This document shows, piece by piece, positions 1-9,176 of a stretch of 64,000 nucleotides of DNA. Source of the stretch: Anthoceros angustus (taxonomy: Eukaryota > Streptophyta > Anthocerotopsida > Anthocerotales > Anthocerotaceae); contig VJWM01000317.1 in assembly GCA_010909165.1 (NCBI GenBank), positions 1 through 64,000 of the forward strand, given 5' to 3'. Made by a program: the position numbers and the translations under genes. The notes under the pieces were generated by a model that saw only the letters and a program-made list of their open reading frames with translations, was not told the origin of the DNA and did no database searches. Within the stretch, counting starts at the first letter, position 1. Each line of letters starts with the position of its first letter.

Positions 1-547
1 AGGAAGAACTCGTTAATTTCCGGACGGACCCAGGCGATTGTGCCGTAAGGGCGAGTTGGAATTAATGAGCCCAATTGGTGTTAGAGTAGGAGATTGTGGA
101 GGAAGGAAGGTAGATGAGTAGAGAAGAAGAGGCGTTGTTGATTGAGAGAGTTGTGAGGAGGATTAGAGTGTAGGAAAAACGGAAGGCCACAGGCGAGCCT
201 AAGGGCCGAATCCCAAATCTGCAAGTAAGAGGCTCCGTGGGAGAGTGGTCTTAGGAGTAGGGACGAAGTTGCGGTGTGGGTCGGGGGTCCACAGGCGCCG
301 TGATAGACACCTTCTTTGAGGCGTGACACCAATTGTGGTGTCGTTGTAGGTTGAGGCCGGTGAGTTACAGGCGGTCAGTGAGGTGGCCTGTAGAGGGGCG
401 TGAGAGGGCCTTGTTTAGAAGGGGAGTGTGTGGGTGTAGTGGCGATTTCTCGATCATTTCACAAGTCTCATGGGAATGACCAACGTCTGGCTCGTGGGAT
501 AAGTGTGGCCTAGAGGTGCATCTCGGGAGCCCGGATCTGCCTCCACA
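1..547 (+). repeat. Gypsy LTR 3' end (R-U5), variant subfamily
   Basis: This is the last 0.55 kb of the long Gypsy LTR that recurs across the window, matching 13262-13831. It ends in CTCCACA at 547 but no primer site follows. It carries variants shared with the LTR end at 54080-54658 and not with the other copies: GTGCATCTCGGGAGCC near the end, and GGCCACAGGCGAGCC upstream. It may therefore belong to an older outer element. Confidence 0.8.
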
Positions 548-1956
548 AATATCCTATTGTGGAGATGGGCTCCCAAGGCTGAGGTGATCGGTCATCAAGC
601 TGTGAGATTCTCCATCTTCACTCCTAGCCAAGGATCTCTTGCGTGGCAGCCCACCTTCAGAGGGGTAACATTCTCCTCCTTGGCTTCCTTGAGTTGTGGT
701 TTGGAGGGCATAATCGAAACGTACTTCATGAATTCTATGAACATGGTGCTCTTCCTCGCGCCTTTCCTCTTCTTCCTCAATTTCCTCTGCTCTTTCTCTT
801 GGGCGCTGGCGGACTTCCACCTCCTCGGCGAGCTCACGCCCTTCTTCTTCACCTTGCCACAAGCCACCTGGCCTTGCACCCTAGCCTTCCCAAGCACCAA
901 CTCTGCCTGTTATGATTCGAAACGAAATTCTCCTCCAAAGTTCCTCACGAATCCTTACACTTGTGTCGCCGATTTGGGAGCCTTTCCTTCACAATTTCCT
1001 TGCAATCCTGCCATGCCCCACCCTTCCTATCGCTCCTGCAAAGTTAGGGAGGTGTGGTTTGCCTGCACCTCGTTTCCCTCTTTCTCTTTTCTTCCACACC
1101 TCCTCTTGGCGTCCTGCTGCCTTTTCTCCTCCGTTGCCCAACTTGCGCCCTTCCTCTTCAGCTAACATGGGCGTGTGCAGCGTTGCTGTATGGGGCCTTG
1201 GGAAGCTTGAGGTGTGGGCGCCTTCTGCGTGGGAGTCTCCTCCGAGTTGTACCTTGCACACCACTTTTATAAGTCACCCAAGGGTTAGAAAAGTAACTAC
1301 CATTCTATCCTGCCCTTGGATGTGTGCCACCCTTTCTCACCGTTGATGTTAGTTTCCTAATTCCTTATACTAAAATACCATTTCCCTATTTTCTAATTTC
1401 TAATTTGAAAATTAGCCTCTAATTTCTTAATTACCTATTTTGGCCTATTTATCTAGTCCACTAAAAGACTCTATATATAGCAAGCCTATCATAAAACATA
1501 AGCTACTTTCCTTAGCAACCTATCTCCTACAGGTAGGACATCCTCTACCATGGTAGGCGTTTTCCCTTTTCTCCTACCACGGTAGGAGTTACTCTGTGGT
1601 AGGATGCCTTCCTACCCTCTCCTACCATGGTAGGAGCTATTCTACGGTGATCAAAACACTAGCGGGTCATTCTCCTACGGTGGTAGGATCTCTCCTACCC
1701 TCGTCTACCATGGTAGGAGTTTCTCCTCTGGTGGTAGGACCTCCTACCACTCATGTAGGTTACCTTTTTCACCGGAAGGTCGTTTGACCCGTTTCTTTTC
1801 CTGCATATCCTCTTTGCCTTCCGACATGGTCCTACAACTCCGCTCAAAAGGAGCAAAAATTTCCTTGCATGTCTTCACCAAACCATTTCTAGCAAAGAGT
1901 GTGGGCCCGTTTCAAAGCGAACTCATTTAAGCTAGTTGCCCAAACTTTGTTCCACA
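548..1956 (-). repeat. Inverted Gypsy LTR fragment (5' part of U3)
   Basis: Read on the minus strand, this is the first part of the LTR. The true 5' terminus (TGTGGAAC) lies at 1949-1956, followed by the palindrome cluster (1545-1760), the TATATATA box (1474-1483) and the start of the U3 ORF. It ends on the left in sequence I cannot match elsewhere (548-640). The piece abuts plus-strand LTR sequence at 1957, so it is a truncated or solo LTR of an oppositely oriented insertion. Confidence 0.75.
595..900 (-). pseudogene. N-terminal part of the U3 ORF
   Basis: A lysine/arginine-rich stretch (KVKKKGVSSPRRWKSASAQE, then RKLRKKRKGARKS) is the minus-strand counterpart of the basic region at 9500-9640 and 18770-18900. 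It stays open for 101 codons here and continues further than the other copies before losing homology. The basic clusters could be a nuclear localisation or nucleic-acid-binding signal. No known family is recognised. Confidence 0.4.
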
Positions 1957-1957
1957 T

Positions 1958-3335
1958 CGTAGGAGCAGCCAAGAGGAGGTTGAATTCTTGAAGGCGGAGG
2001 AGAAGACAGGACCTACCAAGCAAGGGAAATTGCGGGTGGCGGCGGAGGCGGCGGGAGGATGTTATGAGGATGGAAGCTCAAGTGGAGCACTTGGAAAGAG
2101 TCTTGAAACAAGGCTACAGGAAAACAACCATATATTAGAACAAGGCTCTTACCAAGCAATTGGCAGCTCGAGAGGAGAAGGTGGAGCAACTTGCTCACAT
2201 GGTGCATGGGAAAAGAAGGCGGAAGACAAGCAAGTGCTGCTAATGGAGGAAAGGTCAAGAGGAGAGCAATCTCTGCAGAAATGAGGGCAGACAAAGGCAA
2301 GTAGGCGCACATGAGCGGGTCATAGCCACACAGTGAAGATTAGTGACATGGAAAAGGAGCTGGAGAAATCCGAGGCTGGAATTGAAGGAAGAAGAGCTGG
2401 AAGAACGGACACATTTTGTCCAAAGATTGGAAATGGAACGAGAAGTCCAGAACGAGAATGCACAACTCCCTAGGAGGATAGGGAGTTGGAGGAAGAAATG
2501 GCAAAGGAGAAAGGCCGTCATGAGGCGGTGGCAGCATATGTTGGCGGTGAGGGAGCGAGATTTCCTGATTATGCCCTACAAGAGATTGATCCGCCAACTG
2601 CAGAATGAGAGGACGGAGAATGTGGCTCTCCATGTCAAGACCGGTGAGCTGGCCTTGGGCGAGATGCTTACAAAAGCAAGTGTGAGCATGGAGTATGGCT
2701 TGAGGATTACGAAGAATTGGAGATGGCACAACAACGATTTGCAGCCCATCTTCACAACAAGGTGCTCAAGGCCACTAACGAGTTGTTGCGACTTCTGAAA
2801 GGAGAATGTTGGGACCTCATGACGATGATAGGGAGGCCCTCATGCAAGTCCAACCGAAGCCTTAGACTTGAGAGTGTCCCAAGCAACAGGGTGAGAAACT
2901 TGCAGTGGAGAAGCAAGTGAAGCGGGAGAAGCAGTGAGAGAATCAGGGAAGGGGTAAGGAAGAAGAAACGACCCGGTAGGAACTCCTACCGTGGTAGGAG
3001 GAGTTCCTACCGTGGTGGGAGGGACTCCGTGGTAGGAGAAGGTCATGGGAGGAGGAAGAAGCGGATTCAAAGGCCTAGCATGGATTTGGCAAGGGAGGCG
3101 AGTACCTTGGCCCTTGCAGAAAGAAGGAAGAGGGGTTGATCTTGCGGAATGGAGCAAGAATCACAAGGAGAAGACCAACCTCCTAACATGGGTGCAGGAG
3201 CAAGCTCACTTGCTCCACAAGTGAGAGGAAGAGGAGAAGGAGGATGAGCCGGTGGCTAAGAGAGCCCGGCTATTTTATTGGAGGAAGGAACTCAAGATAG
3301 GCATCAAGATAAGGAAGGGATTCATAAGAAGTCCT
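1958..3335 (+). pseudogene. U3 coiled-coil ORF, C-terminal half (LTR copy 1)
   Basis: Fragments in all three frames match the coiled-coil ORF at 11270-12691. Recognisable pieces include VEFLKTE-like, KEEELEERTHFVQRLEMERE (2383-2440), MAQQRFAAHLHNKVLKATNE (2723-2782) and a C-terminal NMGAG/RGRGE tail. At least six frameshifts separate them, and part of the in-frame palindrome repeat is lost. It cannot be translated as one protein as written. Confidence 0.7.
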
Positions 3336-3596
3336 TAAATTAGCTTGAAGACATGGGGCAAGATGCCACTTGGGAAGACTTTTCTTTAGAGGAGGATGAG
3401 CATTAATGCTTGTTGAGAGAGTGTGTTGACTAGCTAGATAGGAATGTTGACAGAGCCATTAAGGCTCACATAGGTGAATTTTAGAATAGAATTTTACCCA
3501 AGATGCTTGGATGTCGAACTTAAAGTCGACAATAGGATACACTAAAATAAGGAGTAAGGCGGTGCGGAGGGCGCCGGGAGGCTGTGAGGACCTCCC

Positions 3597-3605
3597 TATA
3601 AAAGG
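3597..3605 (+). promoter_or_regulatory. LTR TATA box (copy 1)
   Basis: TATAAAAGG sits within CCTCC-CTATAAAA-GGAGG, so the TATA box is enclosed in a 5-bp inverted repeat. It lies about 820 bp before the LTR end and is conserved in every LTR copy (12963, 38005, 53788; minus strand 20832-20840 and 31125-31133). It is the expected U3/R promoter of the retrotransposon. Confidence 0.7.
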
Positions 3606-4422
3606 AGGGAGCTTGTGAAGTAAAATTATCGTGTCTTGCGCTCCCATCCTCCCGAGTCCTTCACTTTGTCAGAATTTCGTGCTGCAAGCCAACGGTCTCG
3701 GTAGAGGAGAACGCGGTCGGAGTCGGGCGGAGGCTCTTGCAGCGCCCCGCTCCCCTTGTGAATGGTTCTTGTGAATTGTTTTGCTTTGAGTGTGGCGATG
3801 CTCAAGGAACTCTCGGCTTGAGGGTAGCAGGAAAGACTCCGGAGGTTCTCATTTGCAAACCACATAGCCCAAGGAAGAACTCGTTAATTTCGGACGGACC
3901 CCTTGTGCCGTAAGGGAGTTGGAATTAATGAGCCAGCAATTGGTGTTAGAGTAGGAGATTGTGGAGGAAGGAAGGGTAGATGAGTAGAGAAGAAGAGGGC
4001 GTTGTTGATTGAGAGAGTTGTGAGGAGGATTAGAGTGTAGGAAAACTAAGGCCACAGTGCGAGCCTAAGGGACGAATCCCAAGTAAGAGGGCGCTCCCTG
4101 TGGAGAAGAGTGTCTTAGGAGTAGGGACGGTTGCGGTGTGGGTCGGGGGTCCTGGCGCCCGTGATAGACACCTTCTTTGACGTAACATTGTGTGGTGTCG
4201 TTGTAGGTTGAGGTTTGGTGAGTTCTGAAGCGGCGGGCGTAGCTGCTGTAGAGGGAGTGAGAGGGCGCCTTGCTTGTTTAGAAGGCTGAGGTAGTGTGTA
4301 GCTGCGGTGTGTGATTTCTCAAGATTCGTTCCCAAGTCTCATGGGACGAAACCCAACGTCGGCGATGGGATAAGTGTGGCTAGAGGGGAATCTCAGTGCC
4401 CCGGGTTTTCCTCCCACATTTT

Positions 4423-4440
4423 TGGCGCTGCGGGACTTGT
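4423..4440 (+). other. Primer binding site (tRNA-Asp type)
   Basis: TGGCGC-TGCGGGACTTGT begins five bases after the LTR end. It resembles the complement of the plant tRNA-Asp(GUC) 3' end (TGGCGCCGTTGCCGGGGA), with a short deletion. The equivalent sites at 13836 and 30241 (minus strand) are better preserved. Confidence 0.7.
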
Positions 4441-5290
4441 GGTGATTGAAATTTTGAGATTTTCGTTGCTTGCAGATGAGAGAAGATCTTGTAAGGAGGT
4501 GGAGCGGGGTCTAGGAAGAGCCTACACGTCCTGGAACCTGTGTTGTGAAGGAGGAGCTCCACGCCTCCCGAATGGTGTGATTTTGTGTTCCCGCAAGAAT
4601 GGCGCATGGCGGTTGGCTGATTTTTCTTTAACAACCGTGTTTTGGAGGCTATGAGGATGCTTGCGATGTAGCAGAGGGAGGGAGAGGAGAAAACCATAGG
4701 AGGTCACCCCCACATCGCAAGAGATCTAAGAGTGCAAGAAGAAATCAATGGAGGGAGGAAAACGCGGTGGTTGCACGGCTCCAGGAGGAGGAAGAGCTAA
4801 GGGCGCTTGAGGAGGAGGCCGTTTTGCCCTTGCCTACAAGGGGAGCCAAGTGATCCAGCGACGCTCGAGAAGGGGACGCCGAAATCACCGACAAAAGTAA
4901 AGGAGGTGGTTGAAGAGAGTTGGTGTGTGAAGAGGAAAGCGGAGGAAGCACCATTTCGAGCACGATTCAAGTTCAGCTACCACCTGGGCCTCCTCGCTGG
5001 ACCTTCGGAGTGGTGGATCTAGCTCAACTCAGCAACAGAAGTGAAGAAGGAAGGGTGAGCGGTGGAGAATTTCAGTGGTCTCAAGATCTTGGAGCCTTGA
5101 TAGAATCACGCCAGCTCACCATCTTGGGACACCTAGGGAGACACCATCCCACAAGTCCCAATCTTTTGCAGACACCCTTCTGCAGAGAACTTTGGTTGGA
5201 GAATTTACTGCAGGAGAGGAAGGTGAGTTCGAGCTCATCCTGGACCAAGCAACATGAGTGGAGTAGGAGGGGAGGTTGATATGTGTTTGA
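4440..5290 (+). pseudogene. Gag N-terminal region (copy 1)
   Basis: Broken frames match the same region in copies 2 (13850-14760) and 3 (29400-30240, minus strand). Shared pieces are an acidic stretch (RALEEEAVLPLPTRGA, about 4797-4850), a second one around KEVVEE (4896-4918), and FKFSY at 4966-4980. A serine-rich stretch follows near 5228-5260. Its position after the primer site makes it the start of the gag polyprotein. It has no recognisable domain, and the capsid-like core found in copies 2 and 3 does not follow. Confidence 0.5.
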
Positions 5291-5980
5291 GGGGAGGAGC
5301 GGAGTTGAGGCGGCGAGGAAGTTTCTAGTAATGGGGAGGAGGATCGTATCTTTAGGGTTGTGAGGGATAGAGGGTGAGATTAGCTGCGAGTGGAGGAGAA
5401 GGCTGAAGAGAGAGGTCTGAACAAGGCAAAAGAGTTCCGTGAGGAAGAAGAGAGTTGTTTGAGGGAGGTTGTCTGCTACGACAGCAAGGGGTGATGCTGA
5501 AATCCAAGGTACTAAGAGCAAGCGTTGAGGTTTGTGGTACATCTCAAGAGGAGGTTTTGCGTAGGACTAAGATTTGAGCTCCTTAGAGGGAGAGTGGCTA
5601 GGAAGAAGGAGGAAGGAGGAGTCATAAGAGAGGAAAGGTCCGAGGTCTGGCCTTCTTCTTCTTCTTCCTCTTCTGCCATCTTCTTGCAAGGAGGAGGTAC
5701 CAGGAGCTCACGTGTGTAGAAAGATCGACGATGAGGAAGGACTTGGAGAAGGTTGAAGAGGCGAGGAGTGCGTGGAGAAGGAGAGGAAAGGGAAGACGGT
5801 TCAGGATGGAGAAGGAGAGACGCCCACCGCAGGAGGAGGGATTGCAGGAAGGAGGCTTTGACAAAAAGAGTGATGGAGGTCAAGGCTGTGAAAATCAAGC
5901 ACGGAGGTCACCAGCAAGTCTTGGTATTGCTCAATTTGTCATCAAAAAATAAGAATGTATCGCTGAGGAGGGAGGACCAG
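5290..5980 (+). other. Copy-1-specific segment, partly gag-like, unassigned
   Basis: Purine-rich sequence between the gag N-terminal region and reverse transcriptase. The first part (5390-5530) weakly resembles the acidic KEEEVV-like gag stretch of copy 2 at 14930-15110. The rest (5530-5950) has no counterpart in copies 2 or 3. It may be the protease/RT-proximal part of the polyprotein that those copies lost, but I see no DSG/DTG protease motif. A serine run (5655-5680) and basic stretches are the only visible features. Confidence 0.35.
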
Positions 5981-5984
5981 ACAA

Positions 5985-6340
5985 GACTACGCTCACAACC
6001 GATTGCACTTACATTCCAAGCTACCTTCGCTTGTGCAACGCCCCGCCACTTGTGGTGAATGCTATCTTCCGAGATTTCTGGAAGTTCATGGAGGTATTTG
6101 GATGATTTTGGTTTAAGGGAGGAAGGTACCTAGGACACCTAAGACAATGTTTTCGAAGTGCAGGAGTCCAACATGAAGCTTCATCCAGAAGTGTTATTTT
6201 GGCATGACGAAGGTATTTTGTTGGCACATCGAGTTTGTGAAGAGGATTGCGTAGATAAGGAAGGTGGCGATAGATGGACGATCAAACGGTGAGGCAAAGG
6301 TGCTTTGTAGGAGTAGGATATTGGTGAGGTTCATCAAGGA
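5985..6340 (+). pseudogene. Gypsy reverse transcriptase, C-terminal fragment
   Basis: The frame LRLCNAP...NAIFRDFWKFMEVF (about 6020-6090) matches the Gypsy RT signature in which an LCNAP motif precedes the catalytic (F/Y)-x-DD box. The DD box is visible at 6091-6105 as GATGATTTTG after a small deletion. Downstream, HLGHLRQCF and frame-shifted FGMTKGILL-like and GFI-like pieces correspond to the RT thumb/connection. The fingers and most of the palm upstream are absent. It would copy element RNA into DNA if intact, but is clearly non-functional here. Confidence 0.75.
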
Positions 6341-6770
6341 TTTTGCTAAGAAGGCAGCCTTGTGACCAATTGACCAAGAAGGATACACCTTTCGAATGGA
6401 GCGAAGATGGAGGCTTTTCAGAATTGAAGGACAGCTGGAGCGCAATTACAGCCGCCGCGATTGGGAGAAACCGTTTCATGTATACGGGATGTCCGCTATG
6501 CCATTGGGACCATCTTAAGCCGAAGGACGAAGAAACGGACCATCCGATTTTCTATGCTAGACACCACGGATGCGAGAAGAACTACTCAACCACGAGAGGG
6601 TCTTGGTATCATTTACTCGAAGTTTAGGCACTATCCGCTTGCTTGCAAAGTGACGCTTCATGTTGACCATTTTATGCTGAAGTACCTTGTGAACAAGCCG
6701 ATTTGTGAAGGATTGCCGTGGGTACTACTGCAAGAGTTTGATTATGACGAGAAACTAGGTTGAAGGTGAG
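6341..6770 (+). pseudogene. Gypsy RNase H domain
   Basis: Pieces in order are TKKDTPFEWSED (6370-6408), YAIGTIL (6497-6517), NYSTT, EGLGIIYS (6596-6620), FRHYPLACKVTLHVDHFMLK (6629-6684) and YLVNKPICEG. These follow the RT-associated RNase H of Ty3/Gypsy elements, including the conserved DH in VDH. The segment that should hold the first catalytic Asp (DASGYAIG-type) is garbled by an indel. It directly follows the RT fragment, as in the normal order. Confidence 0.8.
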
Positions 6771-7540
6771 AATGTGATTTCATTTCTCGCGAAACCGGAG
6801 AGCGACTCTGGGATGACCGATTTCGACGAGGAGTTGGTTGCCACGGCCCGGGTCAAGGGGAGGACGTGAGCATGTTGTGGGCGGCCTAAGCATTGATCAG
6901 CAAGCCTTTTGCCAGCAAAGGTCAAATGAGCAAGAAGGAGCGTGCGGCAGAAAGGCGCAGCAGGACAACTGGAACCGAGGGGATAAAAGGGCGGAAGGGG
7001 CGCGAGGAGGAGGCTGGCCTCAAGGGTGAGCAGTCAGGAGGGCTGCAAGTGGAGGCCAGCCGTTGGCAAAGAAAGAAGCGAAACGACATGGGAGCGCCAA
7101 AAAGAAAAGGCGCCCCCACTTGGCGAGGTCGCCAGTGCGCCATGGGGCCGCAAGGAGGAGAAGGCCCTAGGGAGGTAGGTGCGCCAGAGGCGAGGAAGGA
7201 GATGCATCCCATGAGAAGCTTGAGCAAAACGGGGAGAAGAAAATGGCGATTCATGGGAAATCACCATGAGGTGGCCATGGGTGCAAACAAAGCAGGAGGT
7301 CGCCATGGGAGCACGAGCTGGACCCACACGAGGCTAGACCAGCAGGAAGGGAAGAACCGAACGTTGTTGGAGGAGGAGGCAAACGGGTCACAGCTCAAAA
7401 CTGCAAGATGGACAAAGCGGGAGAAACCGGATTTGGGATGGAACAACGCCGCCCTGGGCTGCTGGTGGGCGAGCTGGCAGGAGGCGACGTGGTATGCGTG
7501 GAAGGAGGAGATTGAACGTGAGGGGCGTTCATGCCCAAGG
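6771..7540 (+). pseudogene. Pol linker between RNase H and integrase
   Basis: A charged, glycine-rich spacer of roughly 250 codons, also found in copy 2 (16010-16760) and copy 3 (27300-28110, minus strand). Markers are MTDFDEELVATA (6814-6847), a KRKKR-type basic run and LLVGELAGGDVVCVEGGD (7460-7515). The conserved LLVGELAGGD-like end suggests a folded segment just before the integrase zinc domain. Such a long RH-INT spacer is unusual, and I do not recognise a domain in it. Confidence 0.5.
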
Positions 7541-8695
7541 TATTAATGGTGAGGTACAAATTTCTAGAGCATGGAATCATGCCCGATGGTTTGTCTAGGA
7601 GGCAGCTTTTTTCCACAAGACAGCCCCTTATTGCCTACGGATGGGGTCTGCTTGGTCCAGAGAAGATTCGGTGATGTGAAATTAGAGAAGCTGTGGTCAC
7701 ATGCTTTACATGCGTAAGAGAGGGTGGTCATTATTCGACGAAAATCACAGTGAAGAAGGTCTTGGATGCAGCTCGTGGGCTACAATGCAGGGATGTGGAA
7801 TTTATTAGAGGTGTGATGCGTGTCGAGGGTTGGAAGGCCCACTTTGTCAACACAGGGCCTCTCACCCACATACTACCTTTGGCACCATTTGAGAAGTGGG
7901 TATAGATTTTGTAGGTCCAATCAAGCCACCCACACAATGGACAAGGAAGCAATATATCTGGTGGCTGACTATTGCACAAAGATGGTGGAGGTCAAGCAAC
8001 AAGAAGGACGACCAGAGAAGTTTCTTTGAGAACATTATAACGAGGTATGGATGTCCTTTGGAGTTGGATAGGGGAACTCATTTCTCAACTCGTGATCGAG
8101 ACTCTCACCACCTACTTCAACATTCGATCGAAGACAACTCCTTACAATCCCAAAGAATGGTTTGAGAGAAACGAATGGGCTGTGTACAATCTTGACCAAG
8201 GTAATCGTGACTCACATGTATGATTGGGACACTAAGCTACATTCAGTGGGCTTACAGGACAGTGAGAAGGTGACAACCAAGAAGACCCCTTATTATTTAA
8301 CATATGGCATGTCTCCTGATGCTGAGAATTTGAAGTACCTACCTATAGAATCATGGAGGATGAGCGATGACAGAAGGATAGTGTAGCTAGACTAGAATCT
8401 TTCATAGAGCATGAGGAACGAGGAAGATGCTTTAGAAGAAACTCATAATTCAGGAGCTTAGAAAGGATAGGCATGATGGGAAGTTGAGGAAGCAAGAAGC
8501 TATCATGGCCGGGACGGTTCTTCTATGATAGCCTATATGGACTTCCTGTGAAGCTTAGATTGAGATGGATGGGACCATGAGGTGGTGGCATGAGAATGGA
8601 TCCGCAACCACGCAGGCCGGATGGGGATTTGCCAACTAGAGTGAATGGGTGGAAGGTTAAGCACCTTCACTGAGATTCGTTGCGAGGACGCAAAC
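7541..8695 (+). pseudogene. Gypsy integrase
   Basis: In order: a pre-integrase region (FLEHGIMPDGLSRR, 7563-7604); a degraded HHCC zinc region (GGHYS... with the C-x2-C lost by indels, 7715-7830); PLAPFEKW and IDFVGPIKPPTQW (7876-7940); YCTKMVEVK (7971-7995); ENIITRYGCPLEL (8029-8067) before the second catalytic Asp; TPYYLTYGMSP (8286-8315); and a C-terminal domain ending near WMGP-like and NGWKV (8643-8655). This is the rve-type core of a Ty3/Gypsy integrase. Several frameshifts interrupt it. Integrase would insert the cDNA copy into chromosomes. Confidence 0.85.
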
Positions 8696-8711
8696 AGTGA
8701 GGAGGGGAGTA
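8696..8711 (+). other. Polypurine tract (copy 1)
   Basis: AGTGAGGAGGGGAGTA lies immediately before the LTR 5' terminus TGTGGAACGC. The same tract precedes the LTR at 17961-17972 and, on the minus strand, at 26601-26615. It would prime plus-strand DNA synthesis. Confidence 0.8.
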
Positions 8712-8919
8712 TGTGGAACGCAAAAGTTTGGGCAACAAGCTTAAATGAGTTTGCTTTGAACAGCCCACACTCTTTTGCTAGAAATGGTTTGGTGAAGACA
8801 TGCAAGGAAATTTTTGCCTTTTGAGCGGAGTTGTAGGACCATGTCGGAAGGCAGAGGATATGGTGGAAAAGAAACGGGTCAAAACGACCTCGTGAGGAGA
8901 AAAGGTAACCTACATGAGT

Positions 8920-9130
8920 GGTAGGAGGTGTCCTACCACCGTAGGAGAAACTCCTACCATGGTAGACGAGGGTAGAGAGAGATCCTACCACCGTAGGAGG
9001 ATGACCGCTAGTGTTTTGATCACCTACCAGAATAGCCTACCATGGTAGGAGAGGGTAAGGTATCCTACCCCAGAGAACTCCCACCGTGGTAGGAGAAAGG
9101 GACGCCACCATGGAGGATGTCCTACCAGAG
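8920..9130 (+). repeat. U3 palindrome cluster (CCTACC-NN-GGTAGG)
   Basis: About ten partial or full copies of a 14-16 bp palindrome of the form CCTACCATGGTAGG, with central AT, AC or GT, separated by short A/G-rich spacers. Equivalent clusters lie at 1545-1760, 18185-18410, 26165-26400 and 34975-35200. Lone variants contain half-sites (GGTAGGAG). They lie 40-250 bp upstream of the TATATATA box, a position suited to regulatory or cruciform-forming sites. Confidence 0.85.
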
Positions 9131-9168
9131 GAGAGTGGAAAGTAGCTATGTTTTAAGGATAGGCTTGC

Positions 9169-9176
9169 TATATATA
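9169..9176 (+). promoter_or_regulatory. Upstream TATA box in U3
   Basis: TATATATA followed by GGGTC is kept in all LTR copies (for example 18455-18462, and the minus strand near 26108 and 34916). It lies right after the palindrome cluster and before the U3 ORF, with a second box (TTATAAAAG, 9381-9389) about 210 bp further on. Either could give the U3 ORF its own transcript, separate from the genomic RNA started at the box near 12963. Confidence 0.45.

Larger units (their letters stand above)
1957..4418 (+). repeat. 5' LTR of Gypsy copy 1 (5'-truncated)
   Basis: Plus-strand LTR equivalent to 11299-13831. It starts abruptly at the junction with the inverted fragment and ends in CCTCCCACA at 4418, directly before the primer binding site. 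It contains the second half of the U3 ORF, a palindrome cluster (2975-3050), the main promoter and R-U5. The missing first half of the LTR is not found to its left. Confidence 0.85.
4419..8711 (+). mobile_element. Internal region of Gypsy copy 1 (gag-deleted)
   Basis: This 4.3 kb region runs from the end of one LTR to the polypurine tract before the next. The order is primer site, gag N-terminal region, a segment found only in this copy, C-terminal reverse transcriptase, RNase H, a long linker and integrase. The order RT-RH-INT marks Ty3/Gypsy (Copia has INT before RT). No chromodomain follows integrase, and the primer site is tRNA-Asp-like, which fits non-chromovirus (Athila/Tat-like) lineages. 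The gag core seen in copies 2 and 3 is missing, as is the N-terminal half of RT, so this copy is non-autonomous. Confidence 0.85.

Noticed and set aside
503-1346. Plus-strand open frames of 140-220 codons
   Set aside because: They are antisense to the basic N-terminal part of the U3 ORF in an inverted LTR fragment. The hydrophobic composition comes from the purine-rich opposite strand.
2013-2729. Hydrophobic minus-strand frames opposite the coiled-coil ORF (also near 11399-11863, 22174-22834, 32178-32957)
   Set aside because: Leu/Pro/His/Ser-rich frames are the expected antisense of a Glu/Lys/Arg-rich coiled coil. The plus-oriented reading is consistent across six copies.
7541-8711. Chromodomain after integrase
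   Set aside because: The integrase C-terminus reaches the polypurine tract within a few dozen codons of NGWKV, and no chromodomain motif is present in any copy.
8920-9130. CRISPR-like regularly spaced repeats
   Set aside because: Spacers are short, variable and partly repeat-derived. The unit is a palindrome inside an LTR and there are no cas genes.
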